DNA of 64,000 nt. It comes from Pseudomonas taiwanensis (GTDB lineage Bacteria; Pseudomonadota; Gammaproteobacteria; Pseudomonadales; Pseudomonadaceae). Numbering within the stretch: the stretch's first letter is position 1; each line of letters starts with the position of its first letter. The notes beneath the pieces were generated by a model, which did not search any database, had not been told where the DNA came from, and saw only the letters and a list, made by a program, of their open reading frames with translations. This document shows positions 8,586-17,393 of the stretch, in pieces. The translations under genes were made by a program, and so were the position numbers. The stretch spans positions 62,001 to 126,000 of the forward strand of contig NZ_QJRF01000070.1 of NCBI RefSeq assembly GCF_013393345.1. The letters are read 5' to 3'.

Positions 8586-9562
8586 AACAGAACCTCTTCG
8601 AACGCCAGCACCAGGCAGACTGGAAAGCTTTTTCCGACCTGCTTGACCGCCTCGAACGTGGCAAGGCCGACGCCCGTGCCTGCGAAAGTTTTTCCGCCGA
8701 CTACCGACAGGTCTGCCAGCAACTGGCGCTGGCCCAGGAGCGCGGCTACAGCAGCCACCTGGTGGAGCACCTGCAACAGCTCGCCATGCGCGGCCACCAG
8801 CAGTTCTACCGCCATCGCAGCCACCTCGGTGCGCGCCTGCTGGGCTTTCTCCTGGGTGGATTTCCGCGCCTGGTGCGCAGCCAGTGGCGCAGCATCGCCG
8901 CCGCCAGCCTGCTGTTCTACGGCAGCCTGCTGTTGATGGGGTTGCTGGTACACAACTGGCCGGACCTGGTCTACAGCGTGCTGGATCCGGAGCAAGTGTC
9001 GTCGATGGAGTCCATGTACGACCCCGATGCGCGGCGTATCGGCCCCATGAGCGAGCGGGACTCCGGGGACGACTGGATGATGTTCGGCCACTACATCATG
9101 AACAACATCGGCATCGCTTTTCAGACCTATGCCGGCGGCCTGCTCTTCGGCGTCGGCAGCCTGTTCTTCCTGTTGTTCAACGGCCTGCACATAGGCGCCG
9201 TGGCGGGGCACCTGACCCAGGTCGGTTTCGGCGAAACCTTCTGGTCCTTCGTCATCGGCCATGGTGCCTTCGAGCTCACCGCCATCGCCTTCGCCGGTGC
9301 CGCCGGCCTGCAACTGGGCTGGGCCCTGCTCGCCCCGGGCCGCTTGCCCCGTGGCGAAGCCCTGAGACTGGCCGGGGCCCGCAGCGTGCAACTGGTCGCC
9401 GGAGTGATCTTGCTACTGGTGATCGCCGCCTTCGTCGAGGCCTATTGGTCGTCGATGACCCTGGTGACGCCCCAGGTGAAGTACAGGGTGGGTGCGGGCC
9501 TCTGGCTGCTGGTCGCACTCTATTTCGGGCTGGTGGGCAGGAGGGCTCATGCGCCTGACTGA
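8582..9562 (+). CDS. Stage II sporulation protein M-like (SpoIIM/DUF95) membrane protein
   Basis: A 326-aa integral membrane protein of the SpoIIM/DUF95 family. A soluble N-terminal region of about 95 residues precedes several membrane helices. These include the hallmark segments AGGLLFGVGSLFFLLFNGLH and FVIGHGAFELTAIAFAGAAG. In non-sporulating bacteria this family is found in MoxR/DUF58 loci and its role is unknown. Its start overlaps the RDD stop (ATGA), and its end overlaps the next gene by 14 nt, indicating translational coupling. Confidence 0.85.
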   Translation: MKQNLFERQHQADWKAFSDLLDRLERGKADARACESFSADYRQVCQQLALAQERGYSSHLVEHLQQLAMRGHQQFYRHRSHLGARLLGFLLGGFPRLVRSQWRSIAAASLLFYGSLLLMGLLVHNWPDLVYSVLDPEQVSSMESMYDPDARRIGPMSERDSGDDWMMFGHYIMNNIGIAFQTYAGGLLFGVGSLFFLLFNGLHIGAVAGHLTQVGFGETFWSFVIGHGAFELTAIAFAGAAGLQLGWALLAPGRLPRGEALRLAGARSVQLVAGVILLLVIAAFVEAYWSSMTLVTPQVKYRVGAGLWLLVALYFGLVGRRAHAPD

Positions 9563-11132
9563 CGCCAGCGTCGCGATCCGCCCCCGCAGTGCGTGGGAAG
9601 CCATGGACCTCGGCGTGCTGCTGGCGCGCCGTCACGCCGGCCTACTGATGGCCAGCTGGGCACTGGTAACCCTGCCGGTGTTCGGCCTGCTCACGCTGGT
9701 CTGCTGGAGCTACCCGGGGCTGGCGGTCTTCCTCTTCTGGCTGCTCAAGCCCGCCTACGAACGGCTGCCGCTGTACATCCTCTCCCGCGCCCTGTTCGGT
9801 GACACGCCGACCCTCGGCGAAGCACTGCGCGCGTATCCGCGACTGCTGAAGCCGCAGTTGCTCGCCAGCCTCACCTGGCGGCGCCTCAGTACCACCCGCA
9901 GCTTCGACCTGCCGGTACTCCAACTGGAAGGCCTTTCCGGACAGGCGCGAAGCCAGCGCCTGGTCGTGCTGGGGCAGCGCAACGCAGGCGGTGCCACCTG
10001 GCTGACGGTGATCGGCATCCACCTGGAATCCGCCCTCTGGTTCGGCCTCATCACCCTGCTCTACCTGATGCTGCCCCAGCAGGTGGCGATCGACTGGGAC
10101 TGGCAGAAGCTCCTGGAAATGGCGTCCGGCGAATGGCTCTGGCTGGAACACCTGTCCAACAGCCTCTACGTCCTGGTGCTGATGATCTGGGGGCCGGTCT
10201 ACGTCGCCTGCGGCTTCACCCTGTACCTGAACCGCCGCACGTCCCTCGAAGGTTGGGACATCGAACTCCAGTTCCGTCGCATGCGTCAGCGTCTGACCGG
10301 CACTGCCTACGCGTTGCTGCTGGGGCTCGGCCTGCTGCTCAGCCAGCTGCCGCAACCGGCCATGGCGGACGACACGCCGCCCATTTGCCTCGCGCCCCAG
10401 GCCTTCCTTGACGGTCCCGATGCCGAACGCCTCACCCACCAGTCGCTGACCGGCAAGACCGCGAAGGAAAACATCGGCGCCCTGCTGGATGGCCCGCCCT
10501 TCCAGAATCGGGAAACCGTCACTCGCTGGCGCCTGGGCGAAGAAGCCGCTGACAAGGAACCCAAGCCCGAAGACGTCGAAGGCTGGGCCCAATTCATCCG
10601 TAATCTGTTCAAGCTGGCCGAGTACGCCAAAAGCCTGGACACCCTCGCCCTGGTCATCAAGGTGCTGCTATGGGGTGCGCTGATCAGCCTCCTTGCGCTC
10701 CTGCTCTGGCGCTATCGCGACTGGATCAGCACCTTCGCCGGGCACCTGGGACTTCCCCAACGCCGCACGCGTGAAGCGCCTTCAGTGCTGTTCGGACTGG
10801 AGCTGGCGCCAGAGAGCTTGCCTGACGATGTCGCCACAGAGGCCGAACGCCTCTGGGCCAGCCAGCCCCGCGAAGCCCTCGGCCTGCTTTACCGCGCCCT
10901 GCTGAGCCGCCTGTTGCACGACTTCCGCCTGCCACTCAGGCAATCCCATACCGAAGGTGAAGTGCTGCAACTGGTGCGCCGCCTGGACAACACCGAACTG
11001 GAAGGTTTCAGCCAGGCGCTCACCGGGCACTGGCAGAACCTCGCCTACGGCCACCGCCTGCCCGCCGCCGAATTGCGCCAGGGTCTCTGCGATGGCTGGC
11101 GTCGCCTGTTCGCCGCCGGAGCCGCAACATGA
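9549..11132 (+). CDS. DUF4129-domain membrane protein
   Basis: A 527-aa membrane protein. The N-terminal half has several hydrophobic segments (for example TLPVFGLLTLVCW and TAYALLLGLGLLLSQLP). Then come a periplasm-like hydrophilic stretch, a further TM (VIKVLLWGALISLLALLLW) and a C-terminal DUF4129 segment. The last carries SQPREALGLLYRALLSRLL, matching the family's EAL..LYRALL motif. ATG 9549 is preceded by CAGGAGGG and overlaps the SpoIIM-like gene by 14 nt. An extended frame from 9492 is less likely. DUF4129 proteins are found with MoxR and DUF58 and have no established biochemical role. Confidence 0.8.
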   Translation: MRLTDASVAIRPRSAWEAMDLGVLLARRHAGLLMASWALVTLPVFGLLTLVCWSYPGLAVFLFWLLKPAYERLPLYILSRALFGDTPTLGEALRAYPRLLKPQLLASLTWRRLSTTRSFDLPVLQLEGLSGQARSQRLVVLGQRNAGGATWLTVIGIHLESALWFGLITLLYLMLPQQVAIDWDWQKLLEMASGEWLWLEHLSNSLYVLVLMIWGPVYVACGFTLYLNRRTSLEGWDIELQFRRMRQRLTGTAYALLLGLGLLLSQLPQPAMADDTPPICLAPQAFLDGPDAERLTHQSLTGKTAKENIGALLDGPPFQNRETVTRWRLGEEAADKEPKPEDVEGWAQFIRNLFKLAEYAKSLDTLALVIKVLLWGALISLLALLLWRYRDWISTFAGHLGLPQRRTREAPSVLFGLELAPESLPDDVATEAERLWASQPREALGLLYRALLSRLLHDFRLPLRQSHTEGEVLQLVRRLDNTELEGFSQALTGHWQNLAYGHRLPAAELRQGLCDGWRRLFAAGAAT

Positions 11133-12370
11133 AACCGCGCCTGCGCTTTCTCATTGGCGCCGGCCTGGCCCTGCTGCTGGGTCTGCTGGCGATCCAGATC
11201 GGCGGGCGCTTGCAGCCCTATCAGGACACCGTCGAACACGGCCCGGCGCCTGAAGTATTGGGCAATCCGTACCTCGCCGCCGAACACTTCCTGCGCAAGC
11301 AGGGCCTGCAAGTGGCGCGGGCGGACGGCCTGGAAGTACTCGACAACCTGCCCAGCGCCGGCCACAGCCTGTTGCTGCTCGGCAGCCGCTCGCGCATGAC
11401 GCCACGCCAGGCCGATCGCCTGCTGGAGTGGACGAGCAAGGGCGGGCATCTGCTGTTCATCGCCGAGCGAATCTACGACGAAGACGAAGGCAAGAGCGGC
11501 GATCTGCTGGCGGACCGCCTGGGCATCCAGCAGCACGAAGCCAAGGACCTGAAAGAAGATACTGGCCCCGAACCCGAGACGCCTGACGACACTCGCACCG
11601 AGGAACAGGCCGAGGCCGCGGCCTCTCCCCAGGACGAACAGGAGCCCGCCGAGGAAGACCCCTTCCCGGAGCTGACCAAACTCTATCTGGAAAATGAACA
11701 AGCGCCGGCCTACGCCAGCTTCGACCCCGAGTTCCACCTCTACGACAGCCAGAACCGCGCCCACGCCTGGGCCAACAGCGCCAAGGCCACGCATATGCTG
11801 CAACTGGACCACGGCGACGGCCTGGTCACCGTGCTCACCGACGGCTGGATCTGGCAGACCCGCGATATCGGCGAGTACGACAACGCCTGGCTGCTCTGGT
11901 ATCTCACCCAGGACAGCACCGTCACCCTGCTTTACCGCGCAGAGCGCGACAGCCTGGCCACGCTGCTCGGACAAAACTTCCCCGAGGCCCTGGTGGCCCT
12001 GGCCCTGCTTATCGTCCTGTTGCTCTGGCACGTTGGCCAACGCCAGGGGCCGCTGCAGGCACCGGCCAGCCGCGCGCGCCGGCAACTGGAAGAACACCTG
12101 CGCGGCAGCGCCGACTTCCTGCTTCGCCGCAGCGGTCAGGCCAGCCTGCTGCAAGGCCTGCAACGTGATATCCAGCGTCGCGCCCGCCATCGCCATCCCG
12201 GATTCGAACGGCTCGCCGTGGCCGAACAGTGGCAAGTGCTGGGCCGCCTGACCCGCCTGCCGCCCAGCGCCATCAGCCAGGCCATGCGGCCGCTGCCCAA
12301 GCAACGGCTCACCGCCACCGACTTCACCCGCCAGGTCACCCACCTGCAAACCCTTAGGAACGCCCTATGA
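11129..12370 (+). CDS. DUF4350-domain membrane-anchored protein
   Basis: A 413-aa protein with an N-terminal membrane anchor (FLIGAGLALLLGLLAIQIGG, about residues 6-25). A DUF4350 domain follows (NPYLAAEHFLRKQGLQV through TSKGGHLLFIAERIYDED). Then come an acidic Glu/Asp-rich linker at about 135-180 and a second TM near 287-303 (ALVALALLIVLLLWHVG). The C-terminal cytoplasmic helix-rich region is about 100 aa. The topology implies a large periplasmic domain and a cytoplasmic tail. Both ends overlap neighbours by ATGA. It is probably a membrane component served by the MoxR ATPase encoded next, an inference from context. Confidence 0.8.
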   Translation: MKPRLRFLIGAGLALLLGLLAIQIGGRLQPYQDTVEHGPAPEVLGNPYLAAEHFLRKQGLQVARADGLEVLDNLPSAGHSLLLLGSRSRMTPRQADRLLEWTSKGGHLLFIAERIYDEDEGKSGDLLADRLGIQQHEAKDLKEDTGPEPETPDDTRTEEQAEAAASPQDEQEPAEEDPFPELTKLYLENEQAPAYASFDPEFHLYDSQNRAHAWANSAKATHMLQLDHGDGLVTVLTDGWIWQTRDIGEYDNAWLLWYLTQDSTVTLLYRAERDSLATLLGQNFPEALVALALLIVLLLWHVGQRQGPLQAPASRARRQLEEHLRGSADFLLRRSGQASLLQGLQRDIQRRARHRHPGFERLAVAEQWQVLGRLTRLPPSAISQAMRPLPKQRLTATDFTRQVTHLQTLRNAL

Positions 12371-13395
12371 CGAGCGAACAGATTTCCGACCCGTCGCAAA
12401 CCGAAGCCAGCAGCGCTTCCGCCCCCTCGGTCGCCGTCCAGCGTCAGCGCGCCAGCCAGTTGGCCCAGGCGTTGCGCGTGGAACTGCAGAAGGCCGTGGT
12501 CGGCCAGGTCGCCGTGATCGACGACGTGCTCACCGCGTTGCTGGCGGGTGGCCACGTGCTGGTGGAGGGCGTGCCGGGCCTCGGCAAGACGCTGCTGGTC
12601 CGCGCCCTGGCCCGCTGTTTCGGCGGCGAGTTCTCGCGCATCCAGTTCACCCCCGACCTGATGCCCAGCGACGTCACCGGCCATGCCGTGTATGACATGC
12701 AGAGCGAGCAGTTCAAGCTGCGCAAGGGCCCGGTGTTCACCAATCTGCTGCTGGCGGACGAGATCAACCGCGCCCCGGCCAAGACCCAGGCCGCGCTACT
12801 GGAAGTGATGCAGGAGCGCCAGGTCACTCTCGAAGGCCGCGCCCTGCCGGTGCCCCAGCCCTTCCTCGTGCTGGCGACGCAGAACCCCATCGAGCAGGAA
12901 GGCACCTATCCCCTGCCGGAAGCCGAGCTGGACCGTTTCATGCTCAAGCTGCGCATGGATTACCCAGCCGCCGACGAAGAACTCAGCCTGGTGCGCCAGG
13001 TCACCCGCTCGCCTCGCGCCGACATGCTCGAAGTGGCACCGCTGCGCACGCTGCTGCAAGCCCGCGATGTCATGGCCCTGCAGAAGATCGCCAGCGATCT
13101 GCCGGTGGACGACCAGGTGCTCGACTATGCCGTGCGTCTGGCCCGCGCCACCCGCAGCTGGCCGGGCCTGGCCATGGGTGCCGGTCCGCGCGCCTCCATT
13201 GCCCTGGTGCGCGGCGGCCGCGCCCGCGCCCTGTTGCGCGGCGGCGACTTCGTGCTCCCGGACGACATCAAGGGCTGCGCCCTGGCGGTACTGCGCCACC
13301 GCGTGCGTCTGTCGCCGGAACTGGATATCGAAGGCCTGTCGGTGGATCAGGTGCTCCAGCAACTCCTCGACCAGGTGCCGGCGCCGCGCCTATGA
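12367..13395 (+). CDS. MoxR-family AAA+ ATPase
   Basis: A 342-aa AAA+ ATPase of the MoxR family, thought to act as a chaperone in assembling or activating partner complexes. An Ala/Gln/Ser-rich leader of about 35 residues precedes the core. The core has Walker A (GVPGLGKT), FTPDLMPSDVTG, Walker B (LLADEINRAPAKTQAALLE), sensor 1 (LATQNPIEQEGTYPLPEAEL) and the C-terminal lid with ALVRGGRARALLRG. Gene order MoxR then DUF58 is the classic pairing. It overlaps the genes on each side by ATGA. Confidence 0.92.
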   Translation: MTSEQISDPSQTEASSASAPSVAVQRQRASQLAQALRVELQKAVVGQVAVIDDVLTALLAGGHVLVEGVPGLGKTLLVRALARCFGGEFSRIQFTPDLMPSDVTGHAVYDMQSEQFKLRKGPVFTNLLLADEINRAPAKTQAALLEVMQERQVTLEGRALPVPQPFLVLATQNPIEQEGTYPLPEAELDRFMLKLRMDYPAADEELSLVRQVTRSPRADMLEVAPLRTLLQARDVMALQKIASDLPVDDQVLDYAVRLARATRSWPGLAMGAGPRASIALVRGGRARALLRGGDFVLPDDIKGCALAVLRHRVRLSPELDIEGLSVDQVLQQLLDQVPAPRL

Positions 13396-14723
13396 AGCCG
13401 TCCCGCGCACTGTTGGCGCTGGTGGCCACGCTGTTCGGCCTGGCCCTGCTGCTCGGCGCCCTGCCGGCGCTGGGCGTCGGCCTGCCCGGCCAGCTGGACC
13501 TGCTCTGGTGGGGGCTGCTCTGCGCCCTCATCCTGCTTGGCCTGGTGGATGGTCTCTGGCTGCGCCGCCTGCCGTCACCGCAGCTGGAGCGCAAGCTTCC
13601 CGGCAACCTGGCACTTGGGCGCTGGAGCGATGTCCGACTGACCCTCCATCACGGCTATGGCCGCCCCCTGGAGATCGACCTGTTCGACCAGGTGCCAGCC
13701 GCCATGGAATTCGAGTCGCTACCCCAGCGGGTGGCCTTGCACCCGGGGGAGCGCACCGACTTCGGCTATCGGGTGCGACCACTCAAGCGCGGCCATTTCC
13801 ACTTCCCTGCCTGCGAAATACAGCTGCCCAGCCCGCTCGGCCTGTGGCGGCACAAGCGCGTGCTCGACCTGCCCGGCGAAGCCCGCGTCTACCCGGATTT
13901 CGCGCGCCTCTATGGCGCGCAGCTGAAGGCTGTGGACGACTGGCTCAGCCAGCTCGGTGTACGCCAGCGCCCGCGCCGCGGCCTGGGCCTGGAATTCCAC
14001 CAACTGCGGGAATTCCGCGACGGCGACACCTTGCGCCAGATCGACTGGAAGGCCACGGCCCGCAAGCGCACGCCTATCGCCCGCGAATACCAGGACGAGC
14101 GTGACCAGCAGATCGTTTTCCTGCTCGACTGCGGCCGGCGCATGCGCAGCCAGGACGGTGATCTCTCGCACTTCGACCACGCCCTCAACGCCAGTCTGCT
14201 GCTCAGCTATGTGGCGCTGCGCCAGGGCGATGCGGTTGGTCTGTCCACCTTCGCAGCCGAGCGCGACCGCTTCGTGGCGCCGGTGAAGGGGCCGGCGCAG
14301 TTGAACGTGCTGCTCAATGGCGTCTACGACCTGGACAGTACGCTGCGCCCGGCTGACTACAGTGCCGCCACGGACGCGCTGCTGGCGCGCCAGCGCCGCC
14401 GCGCACTGGTGGTCCTGGTGAGCAATCTGCGCGACGAGGACGACGCCGAATTGTTCAACGCCGTGAAGCGCCTCGGCCGCCAACACCGCCTGCTGGTGGT
14501 CAGCCTGCGTGAGGAAGTCCTCGACAGCCTGCGCCAGAGCCCCGTCCGGGGCTTCGATGATGCCCTCGCCTACTGCGGTACGGTGGACTACCTGAATGCC
14601 CGTAACAGCCTGCATGAACGCTTGGCGGCCCACGGCGTGCCGGTGCTGGACGCCCGCCCCAGTGAGCTGGGACCGGAGTTGGTGAGCCGTTATCTGGCGT
14701 GGAAGAAGGCGGGGGCGCTGTAG
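13392..14723 (+). CDS. DUF58 protein with VWA-like fold
   Basis: A 443-aa protein with two N-terminal TM segments (about residues 8-60), a beta-rich periplasmic-type region and a C-terminal DUF58 domain. The diagnostic DUF58 stretch is GDTLRQIDWKATARKRT, followed by IVFLLDCGRRM. That last segment sits where von Willebrand A domains have the metal-binding DxSxS motif. Here it reads DCGRR, without the serines, so ordinary MIDAS metal binding is doubtful. It is the usual partner of MoxR ATPases and the last gene of the six-gene operon. A tandem repeat array starts 26 nt after its stop. Confidence 0.88.
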   Translation: MKPSRALLALVATLFGLALLLGALPALGVGLPGQLDLLWWGLLCALILLGLVDGLWLRRLPSPQLERKLPGNLALGRWSDVRLTLHHGYGRPLEIDLFDQVPAAMEFESLPQRVALHPGERTDFGYRVRPLKRGHFHFPACEIQLPSPLGLWRHKRVLDLPGEARVYPDFARLYGAQLKAVDDWLSQLGVRQRPRRGLGLEFHQLREFRDGDTLRQIDWKATARKRTPIAREYQDERDQQIVFLLDCGRRMRSQDGDLSHFDHALNASLLLSYVALRQGDAVGLSTFAAERDRFVAPVKGPAQLNVLLNGVYDLDSTLRPADYSAATDALLARQRRRALVVLVSNLRDEDDAELFNAVKRLGRQHRLLVVSLREEVLDSLRQSPVRGFDDALAYCGTVDYLNARNSLHERLAAHGVPVLDARPSELGPELVSRYLAWKKAGAL

Positions 14724-14748
14724 TCCACGGGGCAGCGCATCCGCGCCC

Positions 14749-15716
14749 GTAGGTTGTGGCAGAGCTACGCGAAGTCCAACACGCGGAGTCAGGGTCAACC
14801 TCGTTGGGCTTCGCTGCGCTCTGCCCAACCTACAAGAACCCCGTCCGCACGGGGGCGATCCGCGCATCCGGCCCGTAGGTTGTGGCAGAGCTACGCGAAG
14901 TCCAACATGCGGAGTCAGGGTCAACCTCGTTGGGCTTCGCTGTGCTCTGCCCAACCTACAAGAGCCCCGTCCGCGCGGGTTCGATTCGCGCATCTGGTCC
15001 GTAGGTTGTGGCAGAGCTACGCGAAGCCCAACACGCGGCGTCACGGTCAACCTCGTTGGGCTTCGCTGCGCTCTGCCCAACCTACAAGAGCCCCGTCCGC
15101 GCGGGGTCGATCCGCGCATCCGGCCCGTAGGTTGTGGCAGAGCTACGCGAAGTCCAACACGCGGAGTCACGGTCGACCTCGTTGGGCTTCGCTGCGCTCT
15201 GCCCAACCTACAAGAGCCCCGTCCGCGCGGGGGCGATCCGCGCATCCGCGCCCGTAGGTTGTGGCAGAGCTACGCGAAGCCCGACATGCGGAGTCGCGGT
15301 CAACCTCGTTGGGCTTCGCTGTGCTCTGCCCAACCTACAAGAACCCGCCCGCGCGGGGGCGATCCGCGTATCCGACCCGTAGGTTGTGGCAGAGCTACGC
15401 GAAGTCCAACACGCGGAGTCACGGTCGACCTCGTTGGGCTTCGCTGCGCTCTGCCCAACCTACAAGAGCCCCGTCCGCGCGGGGGCGATCCGCGCATCCG
15501 GCCCGTAGGTTGTGGCAGAACTACGCGAAGTCCAACACGCGGAGTCACGGTCGACCTCGTTGGGCTTCGCTGCGCTCTGCCCAACCTACAAGAACCCCGT
15601 CCGCGCGGGGGCGATCCGCGTATCCGACCCGTAGGTTGTGGCAGAGCTACGCGAAGTCCAACACGCGGAGTCACGGTCGACCTCGTTGGGCTTCGCTGCG
15701 CTCTGCCCAACCTACA
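14749..15716. repeat. Eight-copy tandem array of ~126-bp palindromic (REPIN-like) units
   Basis: Units begin GTAGGTTGTGGCAGA at 14749, 14875, 15001, 15127, 15254, 15379, 15505 and 15631, giving periods of 126, 126, 126, 127, 125, 126 and 126. In each, a left arm (GTAGGTTGTGGCAGAGCTAC, ending CCAAC) faces a right arm (GTTGGGCTTCGCTGCG ending CAACCTAC) across about 20 nt. A GC-rich spacer with a CCCCGTCCGCGCGGGG-type palindrome joins units. The last copy lacks the spacer. Lone copies of the right-arm sequence occur at 32961-32991 and 39098-39128, with diverged relatives at 50475-50520 and 51381-51412. No associated transposase is seen in the window. Confidence 0.95.
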
Positions 15717-15771
15717 AGAGCCGGCGCTCATTCGCCAAGGAGGCCGCAGGTCTCCCCTTCCCTGCCCCCAA

Positions 15772-15806
15772 AGAAAAAGGCGAAGCACCTGGCTTCGCCT
15801 TTTCTC
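15772..15806 (-). terminator. Intrinsic terminator of rhlB
   Basis: The stem AAGGCGAAG / CTTCGCCTT with a 7-nt loop is flanked by T-runs on both strands. It lies 14 nt after the rhlB stop and probably also ends any plus-strand read-through from the repeat array. Confidence 0.8.
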
Positions 15807-15819
15807 ATTCCACTCGACC

Positions 15820-17295
15820 TCAGTGATGCTTGCGCGGCACCGGCTTGAGCAGTTCGGTCGGGGGCATCTCGCAATTGATCTTGCGGCCCAGCAATTCCTC
15901 GATCGGCGGCAGGGCGAAGGCATCGTCCTCGCCAGCGAAGCTGATGGAGGTACCGCTGGCGCCCGCACGGCCGGTACGACCGATGCGGTGGACGTAGTCG
16001 TCCGGGTCTTCCGGCAAGGTGAAGTTGATCACGTGACTGATGCCATCGATGTGAATGCCACGGCCGGCGACATCGGTGGCCACCAGGACGCGGATCTTGC
16101 CTTCGCGGAAACCTTCCAGGGTCTTGATGCGCTTGTGCTGAGGTACGTCGCCGGACATCTGGGCGGCGCTGATGCCGTCCTTGGTCAGGCGTTCCTCTAT
16201 ACGGCGCACCTCGTCCTTGCGGTTGGCGAAGACCATGACGCGGGTCCAGTCATTCTGCGCGATCAGGTTGTAGAGCAGCTTGTACTTGTCGCTGCCAGCC
16301 ACGGCGTAGACATGCTGTTCGACGGTTTCACTGGCGACGTTCTCCGGCTCGATCTCGACGATGGCCGGGTCGACGGTCCACTGCTTGGCGAGGTTCATCA
16401 CGTCTTCAGTGAAGGTGGCGGAGAACAGCAGGGTCTGGCGTTCGCCCTTGTGCGGGGTCTGGCGAATGATCTGGCGCACTTGCGGGATGAAGCCCATGTC
16501 GAGCATGCGGTCAGCTTCGTCCAGCACCATCACTTCGACCATGTCCAGGTGCACTTCGCCGCGCTGGTTGAAGTCCAGCAGACGGCCGGGGGTGGCGACC
16601 AGGATGTCGCAGAAACGCGATTCCAGTTGCTTGAGCTGCTTGTCGAAGTCCATGCCGCCGACGAAGCTCATCACGGTCAGGCCGCTGTGTTTGGTCAGGG
16701 CCTGGGCATCCTTGGCGATCTGCACCACCAGTTCGCGGGTCGGCGCGATGATCAGCGCACGCGGCTCGCCCATATAGCGCTCTTTCGGCGGCGGGGTCTG
16801 CAGCAACTGGGTGATGGTGGAAATCAGGAAGGCGGCAGTCTTGCCGGTACCGGTCTGGGCGCGTCCGATTGCGTCCTTGCCCTTCAGGGTATGACCGAGG
16901 ACCTGTGCCTGGATCGGGGTGCAATAGGGGAAACCCAGATCGTGGATGGCATGCATCAGACTTGGATCGAGGTTGAAGTCATGGAAGCGGGTTTTGCCTT
17001 CCTGAGGCTCCACCACGAAGTCTTCCAGCTTCCAGGTGCTCGCCGGGGCCGCGGCCTTGGCCGGGCGCTCACGACGCGGCTTGTCGGATTTGGGCTTGTC
17101 GCTGCGGGGCTTTTTCTCGCCACGGGGAGCGCGTTCGCTGGAGCCTTCGGCCTTTTCGCCTGCTTCGCGAGGCGCTTTCTTCGGTTTGGCCGGACGCTCT
17201 TCCTTGTCGGTACGGGCGGGGGCTGGAGCGGTTGGGGTGGGGCCGGCCTGCGGCTCTTCACCCTTGCTGAAAATCTTCTTGAGTGCTTTGAGCAC
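15820..17295 (-). CDS. rhlB: DEAD-box ATP-dependent RNA helicase RhlB
   Basis: A 491-aa DEAD-box RNA helicase. A low-complexity Lys/Pro/Ala/Glu-rich leader of about 90 residues precedes the core. The core shows the Q-motif region ([10 protein letters not shown]), motif I ([11 protein letters not shown]), DEAD ([13 protein letters not shown]), SAT (LLFSATF) and motif VI ([13 protein letters not shown]). The start MLKALKKIF and overall form match Pseudomonas RhlB, which unwinds RNA during decay with RNase E. The start codon is GTG (17295) with a weak ribosome site. The gene lies about 100 nt downstream of the dipeptidase gene, separated by a hairpin, so it probably has its own promoter. Confidence 0.92.
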   Translation of the reverse strand: MLKALKKIFSKGEEPQAGPTPTAPAPARTDKEERPAKPKKAPREAGEKAEGSSERAPRGEKKPRSDKPKSDKPRRERPAKAAAPASTWKLEDFVVEPQEGKTRFHDFNLDPSLMHAIHDLGFPYCTPIQAQVLGHTLKGKDAIGRAQTGTGKTAAFLISTITQLLQTPPPKERYMGEPRALIIAPTRELVVQIAKDAQALTKHSGLTVMSFVGGMDFDKQLKQLESRFCDILVATPGRLLDFNQRGEVHLDMVEVMVLDEADRMLDMGFIPQVRQIIRQTPHKGERQTLLFSATFTEDVMNLAKQWTVDPAIVEIEPENVASETVEQHVYAVAGSDKYKLLYNLIAQNDWTRVMVFANRKDEVRRIEERLTKDGISAAQMSGDVPQHKRIKTLEGFREGKIRVLVATDVAGRGIHIDGISHVINFTLPEDPDDYVHRIGRTGRAGASGTSISFAGEDDAFALPPIEELLGRKINCEMPPTELLKPVPRKHH

Positions 17296-17346
17296 GGTGG
17301 TCTCGTCGATTGATTAAGGAATGAACGGCCGCCAGTGTAAAGCAAG

Positions 17347-17375
17347 ATGCCCGCAGGGCGAAGAGCTGCGGGCAT
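17347..17375 (-). terminator. Hairpin after dipeptidase gene
   Basis: ATGCCCGCAG and CTGCGGGCAT form a 10-bp stem with a 9-nt loop between the dipeptidase stop and the rhlB start. On the minus strand it is followed by CTTGCTTT, a weak T-tract. Confidence 0.6.
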
Positions 17376-17393
17376 TCTAGGGCTTGACTTGGT

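Noticed and set aside
14754-15257. Open frame with 42-residue repeats across the tandem array (also long frames on the other strand, 13719-15245, and 15259-17313)
   Set aside because: The unit is 126 bp, a multiple of three, so any frame without a stop in one unit stays open through many. There is no ribosome site or family, and frames exist on both strands.
14749-15716. CRISPR array
   Set aside because: Units are ~126 bp, nearly identical throughout including the spacers, and internally palindromic. No short repeat with unique spacers and no cas genes are present.
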